Part shown: piece after piece, positions 52,111 through 60,520 of the stretch
Layout: each line of letters starts with the position of its first letter
Position numbering within the stretch: position 1 is the first letter of the stretch
Position numbers and translations under genes: made by a program
Source of the DNA: JAWUWD01 sp034112085
Lineage (GTDB): Bacteria > Bacteroidota > Bacteroidia > Cytophagales > Cyclobacteriaceae
Length of the DNA: 64,000 nt
Assembly (NCBI GenBank): GCA_034112085.1
Contig: JAWUWD010000050.1
Coordinates: 15,060 to 79,059, forward strand
Direction of reading: 5' to 3'
Notes under the pieces: generated by a model
Seen by the model: the letters and a program-made list of their open reading frames with translations, nothing else
What the model was told of the DNA's origin: nothing
Databases searched by the model: none

Positions 52111-53670
52111 ATGATGTCAGAAACAGGTTATAAATTTGATATCCCCAAGCACCACAAGTCGATCATCAAGGTGATCGGAGTTGGAGGTGGAGGAAGTAAT
52201 GCGGTGAACCATATGTTCAACCAAGGCATTAAAGATGTAGAATTCGTAGTGTGCAATACTGATCAACAAGCACTCAAAAGTAGCCCGGTTCCCAACCGAC
52301 TTCAAATCGGAGTCAATCTTACTGAAGGACTTGGAGCAGGTGCAAATCCAGAAATGGGCAAGAATGCGGCTATTGAGAGTAAGGAAGATATTCGTGAATT
52401 TTTAGGTAATGATACCAGAATGGTATTTATCACTGCCGGAATGGGTGGGGGAACTGGCACAGGAGCTGCTCCAGTGATCGCTCAAGTAGCTAAGGAACTC
52501 GGTGTCCTTACAGTGGGGATCGTAACGGCACCTTTTTCTTTCGAAGGAAAGAAGAAAATGAAACAGGCTCAAGAAGGTATCGATGCACTCAAAGCTAATT
52601 GTGATACGGTTTTGGTGATATCAAATGATAAACTGAGACAGATCTATGGCAATCTGACTATAGGTAATGCCTTTAGTCAGGCAGATAATGTCCTGACAAC
52701 AGGAGCTAAGGGAATTGCTGAAATTATTACAGTGGCAGGATATGTCAATGTGGATTTTCAGGATGTTCGTACCGTAATGCATAATGCTGGTGCGGCAGTA
52801 ATGGGATCTGCAGAAACTAAAGGAGAAGGTCGTGCAAGAAAAGCAGCAGAAGAGGCTTTAGCATCACCGCTTTTGGACAATAAAGACATCAGAGGAGCGC
52901 AAAAAATATTGTTATCGATCATCTCTGGAGACAAGGCAGAGTTACAAATGGATGAATTGACTGAGATTACTGAATTTATTCAGGAACAAGCAGGAGATGA
53001 TGCAGAAGTGATTTTTGGGCATGGTGTAGATCCTTCTTTGGAAGATAGCATCAGAGTGACGGTAATCGCAACGGGTTTTGAAACTTACAGATTAGCAGCA
53101 GCTCCAGTTGTTGAGAAGAAAGAAGTTCTAATAGAGCCCAAACCTCAACGTAAAGTATTTGATTTGGAGCGTGAGGAGCAAAAAGGCATGTTTGATATAG
53201 AACCAGTTTCTAATAACATGGAAAAAATCACATTGAAAGGAGATCATGAAGAAGAGTCAAAGGGATATGCCTTTGACATGAGTAATATGAGAGATGGCAC
53301 TGATATTCCAATGCCTGATGAAGATGATGATTGTCTGTTTTCGAAAACTGGTGACGAGTTCGAAATCGTGAGTAATCAGTCAGCCGATCAACAAGTGGAT
53401 ACAGACACAGGTATGATGGATAGGCTTTCTACACGTAATCGTCTTGAAGAACAAGCGAAAGAACGCGTGAGAAAACTCAAAGGATTGAATAACAACGAGA
53501 TGGATGCAAGTGAGTTCAAAGGTAAACTGGATGTACCTGCTTATTTGAGAAGAGATGTACATCTTCAAAATGTCCCTCATTCATCTGAGCCTCATGTGTC
53601 TAAATATAATTTGAATGATGATAATGAGATTTTAGGGAACAACAAGTTTCTGCATGACAATGTTGATTAA
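52111..53670 (+). CDS. ftsZ: Cell division GTPase FtsZ
   Basis: A 519-aa tubulin homologue. The motifs are IKVIGVGGGGSNAVNHM, the GTP-binding TAGMGGGTGTGAAPVIAQ, and NVDFQDVRTVM. After residue ~325 there is a long acidic linker. A conserved-looking peptide VPAYLRRDVHL lies about 40 residues before the end and is followed by an extra tail (HDNVD end) absent from E. coli FtsZ (383 aa). It polymerises into the Z ring and is the last gene of the cluster. Confidence 0.97.
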   Translation: MMSETGYKFDIPKHHKSIIKVIGVGGGGSNAVNHMFNQGIKDVEFVVCNTDQQALKSSPVPNRLQIGVNLTEGLGAGANPEMGKNAAIESKEDIREFLGNDTRMVFITAGMGGGTGTGAAPVIAQVAKELGVLTVGIVTAPFSFEGKKKMKQAQEGIDALKANCDTVLVISNDKLRQIYGNLTIGNAFSQADNVLTTGAKGIAEIITVAGYVNVDFQDVRTVMHNAGAAVMGSAETKGEGRARKAAEEALASPLLDNKDIRGAQKILLSIISGDKAELQMDELTEITEFIQEQAGDDAEVIFGHGVDPSLEDSIRVTVIATGFETYRLAAAPVVEKKEVLIEPKPQRKVFDLEREEQKGMFDIEPVSNNMEKITLKGDHEEESKGYAFDMSNMRDGTDIPMPDEDDDCLFSKTGDEFEIVSNQSADQQVDTDTGMMDRLSTRNRLEEQAKERVRKLKGLNNNEMDASEFKGKLDVPAYLRRDVHLQNVPHSSEPHVSKYNLNDDNEILGNNKFLHDNVD

Positions 53671-53803
53671 TGGAGGTGTGGCGCTCTTATATTGATAGTG
53701 TTCTCCCCATTTTTTGCATGCAAACGAGCATGTTGGGAGTCGCAGTGGTTGTTTGAAAAGGCGCTGTCATCAATAAGGACGTTACACCGAAATTAATTTT
53801 CAC

Positions 53804-53828
53804 CTCTCGATCAAAAGATCGAGAGTTT
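53804..53828 (+). terminator. Hairpin terminator downstream of ftsZ
   Basis: A perfect 9-bp stem CTCTCGATC (53804-53812) with 53817-53825, an AAAA loop and only TTT after it. The 269-base gap 53671-53939 contains no other supported feature. Confidence 0.55.
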
Positions 53829-53939
53829 CAAGAGTTAGATTGACATATTTGACATTTTAGTTTATCCCGATGTAGTGGTTGTGGAATAAAATTTTTTGCT
53901 AGTGTCTTTGTGTCAATCTTTTTTCTTTAATGACTGCCG

Positions 53940-54461
53940 TTAAAAACTAATAATATCAGTGGCTTGTTGTTGCAAGAATTGCTGGTAAGGTTCACTTAGT
54001 GCTCCGTCAGTCATGTTCGCTTCGATATGCATCAGCTTTGGTTTGAATGCCAAAACATGAGTTCCGCAATAATTAAAAATATCTGTAAGATGGCTCAACG
54101 CTAGTCCTGCACCTTGTATTCCTGAAGAGATCCCTACTAATCCTGCTTTTTTTCCTGTAAAGCTACCTGGAAACTCTAAACCATCAATGAATGCTTTCAA
54201 TACGCCAGGAAAGGAACCATTATATTCTGGTACAATAAATACAAACTTATCACTTGTAGCCATCATAGATCTGTATTTGTTGAATACCTCATTCTTTCCA
54301 CTATTCTCATACAATGCTGTGAAAGTGAAGTCTATTGGCAAATCGCCTAGATTGATGTATTGATGATCTACACTTTTAGATTTAAGGATGTCCATATAAG
54401 TTTTGGCTACTAGATGTGAAACCGCATCCTTTCGATTGGTACTGCAAACTACTGTGATCAT
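53940..54461 (-). CDS. NAD(P)H-dependent FMN reductase
   Basis: A 173-aa flavodoxin-like protein. The N-terminal ITVVCSTNRKDAVSHLVAK is the FMN phosphate site (usually GSxRxxS). FIVPEYNGSFPGVLKAFIDG and GKKAGLVGISSGIQGAGLAL are the family blocks binding the isoalloxazine. It reduces flavins or quinones with NAD(P)H. It is divergent from the RidA-like gene and has a TAGTTTTG -7 element upstream. Confidence 0.9.
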   Translation of the reverse strand: MITVVCSTNRKDAVSHLVAKTYMDILKSKSVDHQYINLGDLPIDFTFTALYENSGKNEVFNKYRSMMATSDKFVFIVPEYNGSFPGVLKAFIDGLEFPGSFTGKKAGLVGISSGIQGAGLALSHLTDIFNYCGTHVLAFKPKLMHIEANMTDGALSEPYQQFLQQQATDIISF

Positions 54462-54484
54462 AGACTTATTTGAAATTTGAGAGG

Positions 54485-54492
54485 CAAAACTA
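54485..54492 (-). promoter_or_regulatory. Putative -7 element of the FMN reductase promoter
   Basis: The minus-strand sequence TAGTTTTG fits TAnnTTTG, 24 bases upstream of ATG 54461. The -33 is unclear. Confidence 0.4.
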
Positions 54493-54542
54493 ATTAATTA
54501 TTTCATGTATTTTAGACATTTACTTCACGCTAAATAATAACA

Positions 54543-55070
54543 ATGAAAAAATCTATAACCGTAATCAGTTTTTGTCTGATTTCATTATTGGCAGTTCAAG
54601 CGCAAGAGAATAATGTCTACGATATACTAAAGCGATTGAACATCGAATTGTTCAGGCCAGCTAAACCAACAGCTAACTTTGTCAAGGCAGTAAAGACTGG
54701 TAGTCTTGTGTTTCTTGCAGGCCATGGGCCAAGTTTTCCAGATGGGACAAGTGTCAAAGGCACATTGGGAAAGAATTTGACTTTAGAAGAAGGTAGAGAT
54801 GCAGCTAGAAGATCAGCCATAGCATTGCTATCCAGCCTACAAGCTGAGATTGGAGACCTCAATAAGGTGAAGCGAATCGTGAAAGTTACTGGTATGGTGA
54901 GCTCGGCACCAGATTTCTATGATCAGCCTAAAGTTATTAATGGTTGTTCAGATTTATTAGTTCAGATTTTTGGAGACAAAGGAAAGCATGCAAGAGCTGC
55001 TGTTGGGATGGTGTCTCTTCCATCCAATATTGCGGTGGAGATAGAGATGATTGTTGAAGTGGAAGAATGA
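54543..55070 (+). CDS. RidA/YjgF-like protein with signal peptide
   Basis: A 175-aa protein. Residues 1-20 are a signal peptide (ITVISFCLISLLAVQAQ), so it acts outside the cytoplasm. The rest is a RidA-fold domain of the longer YjgF/YER057c-like subgroup: AKPTANFVKAVKTGSLVFLAG, LTLEEGRDAARRSAIALLSS, VKRIVKVTGMVSSAPDFYDQ, and HARAAVGMVSLPSNIAVEIE. The Arg of the ARAAVG motif, which binds carboxylates in active RidA deaminases, is present. The role of an exported RidA is unknown. It ends 4 bases before a convergent gene. Confidence 0.85.
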   Translation: MKKSITVISFCLISLLAVQAQENNVYDILKRLNIELFRPAKPTANFVKAVKTGSLVFLAGHGPSFPDGTSVKGTLGKNLTLEEGRDAARRSAIALLSSLQAEIGDLNKVKRIVKVTGMVSSAPDFYDQPKVINGCSDLLVQIFGDKGKHARAAVGMVSLPSNIAVEIEMIVEVEE

Positions 55071-55074
55071 TGAA

Positions 55075-56439
55075 TTAGTTTTTGGTATTCGAAAACTGCA
55101 AGATGAAAGTAGTCTGGTCATTAGGCATGGAATTGACAGAGATTCGCCCTTTGTGAAGGTACATGATTTGTTTGGAGAGGCTTAGTCCGATACCACTTCC
55201 TTCTTTTTTTGTAGAGAAGAAGGGTGTGAATATTTCTTGAATTTCCTTTTTAGAAATCCCCATTCCATTGTCACCAACTGTAATGAAAGTAGTCTTATTT
55301 TTTTGATATGCTTTCAACTCAATAGAAGGATTAGCTCTATCAGCAAGTGCGTGCTTGCTATTAGTGATCAAGTTAAGAAGAACTTGTTCAATTAATTTTG
55401 GGTCAATAGAAAGCATGTTCACTCCTTCTTCAATGGTGACGACAAGCGCTATCCCCTTTTTTTCCAGTGCAGGACGCATCAAGGATTCCATTCCTTGTAG
55501 CAAGTCTTGAATATTGGTCTCTTCAAATACAGGCTGAGGCACCTTAGTTAGCTTGCGATAATCGCCAACAAAATCGATCAATCCATTACTGCGTTTTTGG
55601 ATGGTCTTCAATGAGAATAATAAATCCCCAATGGTTTCATCGTCAAGGGATTGAAGAGATTTTTGTTGACCATCTTCTGATAACATGGTCTGCATAGTTT
55701 CAGTCAGAGAAGTGATTGGTGTGATCGAGTTCATGATCTCATGTGTGAGAATACGAATGAGTTTGTGCCAAGCTTCTATTTCTTTTAGCTCTATTTCACT
55801 TTTTATATCTTGAAATGTAATCACTTTATACTGTTTGTCGAGCAATTTCATACTACTGATATCCACAGATAAAGTTTTGACTTCTTGATTCGTATTGATC
55901 TCAATAAGCCCTTTGCCTTCATCACCAAGGCGTTCTATTTCATTAACAAAGTACACCTGCTTTTCTTTCAATATTTGCCAATTTTTAACGCCCATTACAT
56001 TGAGTATTTCCTCTGCAGGCAAATTAAATAGTACAATATCCTCTTTGTTTTCAATTGAAATAATGCCAACCTTAATGTGTTCTATGATATGTTTCAAATA
56101 ATGAAAATTGGCTTCCTTTTCGATTTTTATATTTTTATAGCTATGCATAATCTCTTCGAATGCTGTCTGCAATTCGGCAAAAGAACTTCCAGACTTTTTC
56201 TCAGAAAGGTTAATCGAGATATCGCTGTGCTTGATTGCAAATAAGAATCTAGCAATAGAGCGATTGGTCTTGTTTACAAACCTGATAAGTTCAGTTACTT
56301 GAAAGGTAAGTATCACCAGTAGAATAATATGATTGAAAATTAATCGTTCGTCACCGAAAATGGCAGCTATGAGCACCATATTGGCGAGTAATAGGATTAC
56401 ACGGATGATCAATAAAGTGCTAAATCTTTTGAGTATCAT
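55075..56439 (-). CDS. NtrY-like membrane sensor histidine kinase
   Basis: A 454-aa kinase. Two membrane helices lie at ~5-30 and 33-53, followed by a HAMP-like/coiled region and a PAS-like domain (~110-225, GIISIENKEDIVLFNLPAEEI). The dimerisation helix carries the phospho-acceptor His in LIRILTHEIMNSITPI. The HATPase domain has LIEQVLLNLITNSKHAL, TVGDNGMGISK, FTPFFSTKKEGSGIGLSLS. It has no response regulator gene next to it, so its partner must be elsewhere. Confidence 0.9.
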   Translation of the reverse strand: MILKRFSTLLIIRVILLLANMVLIAAIFGDERLIFNHIILLVILTFQVTELIRFVNKTNRSIARFLFAIKHSDISINLSEKKSGSSFAELQTAFEEIMHSYKNIKIEKEANFHYLKHIIEHIKVGIISIENKEDIVLFNLPAEEILNVMGVKNWQILKEKQVYFVNEIERLGDEGKGLIEINTNQEVKTLSVDISSMKLLDKQYKVITFQDIKSEIELKEIEAWHKLIRILTHEIMNSITPITSLTETMQTMLSEDGQQKSLQSLDDETIGDLLFSLKTIQKRSNGLIDFVGDYRKLTKVPQPVFEETNIQDLLQGMESLMRPALEKKGIALVVTIEEGVNMLSIDPKLIEQVLLNLITNSKHALADRANPSIELKAYQKNKTTFITVGDNGMGISKKEIQEIFTPFFSTKKEGSGIGLSLSKQIMYLHKGRISVNSMPNDQTTFILQFSNTKN

Positions 56440-56595
56440 TTATAATGAAATTTGCCTTCAATCTAATTCATTAAATTAAAACATTCGAGTTTGAGTGTGG
56501 AAAAACAACTTTAGTAAACACTAACCTGGTGATTTTATGGGTGAGACTTCTATTTCATGGTTATTCCTTTATCTTTATAACCTAACTACTATTAG

Positions 56596-59500
56596 ATGGC
56601 AAAAACTGAACAGACTAGTCTATTTATTAATAGACATATTTTTCTATTACTGATATTTACAATCGCTTGTTCTTCAAGGGTTTGTGCTCAAAATTGGGAA
56701 TCCTCATACAATACTACTTACGATTTATATGCCAACTCCGATTTATCTTCTGCCATGGAAGAAGGAGAGAAGGCGTTGGCGCTTTCCAGTAATGGGAGAG
56801 AAAAGTTGTACACGCTTAAGTTGTTGAGTACGATTTGCAGTGACTTAGGAGAATATGTGAAGGGGATCTCCTACAGTAAGCAGGAGGTAGAGTTGTGTAA
56901 AGTGCAGAATGCTCCAGATTCTGTTTATATAGGTTCATTAAACAACCTAGCCACTAACTATCAGGGCAATCAAGAATATCAACCAGCTATTTCTATACTC
57001 AATGAAATGGTTGACATAACACAGAAGTCAAATGATCCGGCTGATTTGAGCCTCAATCAATATCGATCGGACTTGGGGTATGCATATTACGCATCCCAAA
57101 ACTCTGATTCAGCTATTTATTTTTTATCAGAAGCCAATAAATACTTATTGTCAATAGATGGAGGAGCAGAAGATTATTTATTTAATCAGCTCACGATCGG
57201 ACAGGCTTATTATCAACTGAATGATTTAGTGAAATCACTCAGTTCATTCCAAGAATTAAAAATTGTTTTAGAAGATAATGAACTCACATCGGATCAACTT
57301 TATGCTGAAACTTTAGAAGGGATCGCTTTGATTCAATATGCTAATGGGGATTATGCAAGTGCCGAAATTTCTTATGAGAAAGCGAGTATAACTTATCGAG
57401 ATTTAGGGTTTGAAATAGAGGAGTTAGAAGAGCTCAATAGACAGCTGTCATCAGTGTATCTTAAAACTGGTAGCAGTGTGAAATCCGATAGTGTAAGAGC
57501 ATTGTTGGGTGAGACAGGCTCTGATGATAATTTGATCATTAATCAAATGTCATTGGCTTATCAAAGTTACTCAAATGGCAAATTCTCAGAGTCAAAATCT
57601 AATTTGAATAAAATACTGGTGCAACTCAAAACATCTGATTCTGATGAATTGATATTGGCAGAATATATTTTATTATCTACTAGAGTCAACTTGGCCCTTA
57701 ATATTGAAACTAGTATCGATTCTGTAGATAATAGTATTGCTATTTTTTCTAAAGAAAATAAGAAAATCAAAGAAGCCCAAGCACATTGGGTGAAGTCTCG
57801 AGTTCTTCAAGCAAATGCAGATTATGATGGCGCTATCACTTCGTTGAATGCCTCTGAATTATTGTTGAAATCTGTAACTGGAGAGGATGCTCTTAGGTAT
57901 AATGTATTCGCTGATCTTTTGAATATTCACTTGCAAGAGCACAATCAGAAACTAGCAAAATCTGAATATCAATTGGCGCTATCGTCACTTTCTGATCAAG
58001 AGTATAAGAGTAAGTTATCCTATGCTTATGCAGTGCTTTTACAAGTTAGTGGGTACAACTTCGAAGCAAAAGACGTCCTAATTGGGCTCATCAATGGAGC
58101 TAAGTACCCGGCTTTATTGAATTATCAACAGGCAATAGCTAAGATCTATTTGGATCTCGACCTGACAAAAAAGGCATTGTCTACATTTTCAAATATTGAT
58201 GAATATTTGAAAGGCTCATCACAGCAAAACACAGTGGCGTATGGAGAAAATTTGGCTCAATTGGGAAGGGTCAATGTCGTGCTTGGTGAATATAAAATTG
58301 CGGAAGAGTACTACTTGAAGGGAATAGAAATAATACAATCTAATAAGACTGATAGACAAAGCTCGTTTGCATCTATTTATAATTCCTATGCTATTTTCCA
58401 ACAAACACTGGGTAGTTATGATAAAGCAAAATCCTACTATACTAAAGCAAAGGATTTCTCAGAGCAAGACCCGGGCCTTCAAGTTGATATCATCCAGAAT
58501 CTGGCTACGCTTAGCCAGAGCCAAGGTGAATACCCTGAGGCGATTGTCCTTTTGGAAGAAGCGTTGAAAAAATACGAGCTCATCTATGGAGCAAACCATC
58601 CTTACTACGCTACAGCTTTACAAAATTTAGCGAATGCCTATGGCAAGAATGGAGACCAATCTAAAGCCATGGGCCTACTGGAAAAAGCAATAGCCATCGA
58701 TGAGAAAAGTGGCCTTGCCAATAGTATCTCTTATGTCAATAAACTTCATAATCTAGGGGTGATGTTACAGGATGCTAGTGAGTATGATCGCGCCACTGAA
58801 GTTTTTCAGAAGGTACTAGTGTCGAGGAAAAATCAACTGGGCGATCAGCATCCTGACTATGTGTATTCACTTTATAACATGGCGGTACTGAAGCAAAGGA
58901 TGAATCAAAATGACGAAGCGAAGATATATTTTGAACAGGTCATTGAGAAATATGATTTTCAAGTGAAAAATCTATTTCCATTTCTGAGTGAAGAAGAGCA
59001 AGGTAAATACTATGCTAAAATAAAAGAGGCCTTTTCTGCTTATCAGGATTTTGCGGTGGAGTATTCTCTTGTTGATCCAGCGATCAATGCAGATCTTTAT
59101 AATTTTCAAATAAATCATAAAGCCATACTGCTAAACTCTTCAAAGTCAATGAGACAAGCGATTGCCCGATCCAGCGATTCACAATTGATAGATTTATATG
59201 ACGTGTGGGTTGGTAAGAAAAAGCAACTAGCCAAATATTATAATATCCCAAAAGAAGAGTTGATTGGTTCTTCAATATCCATTGATGATTTGGTCAATGA
59301 AGCCAATGCAATTGAGAAAGATCTATCCGTCAAATCAAAAGAGTTCAATGTAGAAACTGCAGGAGAGGATAAAAATTGGCAATCAATTCAGAAGAGTCTC
59401 AAAGAAGGTGAAGCTGCAGTAGAAATAATTCGACTGAAGAAAAATATAAGGAATGATTCTGTCTGGTATGCAGTAATGATTGTGAAACCAGAATCCAATT

Positions 59501-60510
59501 CGCCTAAAATGGTGGTGTTAAAAGATGGGAATAAGCTGGAGGGTAAGTTTTTTAAACTGTACATTAATAGTATTAAATTCAAAGTGGATGATTCTATTTC
59601 ATATAGCAATTATTGGCAAACCATTGATAGCGAGCTTAAGGGAGTTAAGAAAATTCACTTGTCAAGCGATGGAATTTATAACAAAATTAACATAGGCTCT
59701 ATTTACAATCCACTCACAAGGTCTTTCGTATTGGAGGAATTGACTACACACAATGTGACAAATACTTATGAGATAACTGTGGAATCTAAGCCAATGGAGT
59801 TTAACAATAAGTTTAGCATAGGGCTTGTTGGCGACCCATTATTTTCCCAAACTGGGAAAGTAAATCAGACAATAAAACCACTGCCCAATACGCTTGTTGA
59901 GATTAACATGATAGACAGTTTGGCTTCTAATCAGCAGATAAGCTCCATAAAATTGAATGGGAGAGGAGCTAATGAAAAGAATGTTAAAAATATGGAGTCA
60001 CCAAGTGTTCTCCATTTTGCCACACATGGGTTTTTCTTGTCAGACAAGGAGTCGTCTGGAGATGTGTATTCTGTGGGAAACAACCCACTCATGAAATCTG
60101 GACTGTTATTGTCCGGAGCTGGACAATATTTCTTTGGAGATCATCTCAAAGTCGCCAGTTCCATGGATGAAGAAGATAATATCCTTACAGCCCTGGAAGT
60201 ATTGAATATGAATTTGTCAAATACGGAATTGGTCGTATTATCAGCTTGTGAAACAGGTCTTGGTGAGGTGAAGAATGGAGAAGGTGTATATGGACTCCAA
60301 AGAGCCTTTGTAATCGCGGGAGCAAAAAGTGTATTGATGAGTCTATGGAAAGTTGATGATTTGACAACCAACGAATTGATGGTGTTATATTATCAAAATC
60401 TATTGGCTGGAATTAACAAATTTGACGCACTAAATATGGCGCAAAACACACTTAAAGAGAAGTACAACCACCCTTATTACTGGGGTGCATTTATAATCAG
60501 TGGCATTTAA
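56596..60510 (+). CDS. Secreted TPR-CHAT (caspase-fold) protein
   Basis: A 1304-aa protein. The signal peptide (IFLLLIFTIACSSRVCAQ) implies export. Residues ~30-830 are tetratricopeptide repeats, for example ALQNLANAYGKNGDQSKAMG and KLHNLGVMLQDASEYDRATE. Residues ~1000-1304 are a CHAT domain with both catalytic residues of the caspase-like fold: His1144 in VLHFATHGFF and Cys1218 in VLSACETGLGE, then GLQRAFVIAGAKSVLMSLW and the terminal HPYYWGAFIISG. CHAT domains include proteases of the separase/gingipain/caspase clan. A PD40-OmpA gene follows after 10 bases, probably cotranscribed. The cognate substrate is not evident. Confidence 0.9.
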   Translation: MAKTEQTSLFINRHIFLLLIFTIACSSRVCAQNWESSYNTTYDLYANSDLSSAMEEGEKALALSSNGREKLYTLKLLSTICSDLGEYVKGISYSKQEVELCKVQNAPDSVYIGSLNNLATNYQGNQEYQPAISILNEMVDITQKSNDPADLSLNQYRSDLGYAYYASQNSDSAIYFLSEANKYLLSIDGGAEDYLFNQLTIGQAYYQLNDLVKSLSSFQELKIVLEDNELTSDQLYAETLEGIALIQYANGDYASAEISYEKASITYRDLGFEIEELEELNRQLSSVYLKTGSSVKSDSVRALLGETGSDDNLIINQMSLAYQSYSNGKFSESKSNLNKILVQLKTSDSDELILAEYILLSTRVNLALNIETSIDSVDNSIAIFSKENKKIKEAQAHWVKSRVLQANADYDGAITSLNASELLLKSVTGEDALRYNVFADLLNIHLQEHNQKLAKSEYQLALSSLSDQEYKSKLSYAYAVLLQVSGYNFEAKDVLIGLINGAKYPALLNYQQAIAKIYLDLDLTKKALSTFSNIDEYLKGSSQQNTVAYGENLAQLGRVNVVLGEYKIAEEYYLKGIEIIQSNKTDRQSSFASIYNSYAIFQQTLGSYDKAKSYYTKAKDFSEQDPGLQVDIIQNLATLSQSQGEYPEAIVLLEEALKKYELIYGANHPYYATALQNLANAYGKNGDQSKAMGLLEKAIAIDEKSGLANSISYVNKLHNLGVMLQDASEYDRATEVFQKVLVSRKNQLGDQHPDYVYSLYNMAVLKQRMNQNDEAKIYFEQVIEKYDFQVKNLFPFLSEEEQGKYYAKIKEAFSAYQDFAVEYSLVDPAINADLYNFQINHKAILLNSSKSMRQAIARSSDSQLIDLYDVWVGKKKQLAKYYNIPKEELIGSSISIDDLVNEANAIEKDLSVKSKEFNVETAGEDKNWQSIQKSLKEGEAAVEIIRLKKNIRNDSVWYAVMIVKPESNSPKMVVLKDGNKLEGKFFKLYINSIKFKVDDSISYSNYWQTIDSELKGVKKIHLSSDGIYNKINIGSIYNPLTRSFVLEELTTHNVTNTYEITVESKPMEFNNKFSIGLVGDPLFSQTGKVNQTIKPLPNTLVEINMIDSLASNQQISSIKLNGRGANEKNVKNMESPSVLHFATHGFFLSDKESSGDVYSVGNNPLMKSGLLLSGAGQYFFGDHLKVASSMDEEDNILTALEVLNMNLSNTELVVLSACETGLGEVKNGEGVYGLQRAFVIAGAKSVLMSLWKVDDLTTNELMVLYYQNLLAGINKFDALNMAQNTLKEKYNHPYYWGAFIISGI

Positions 60511-60520
60511 TCATTAGAAT

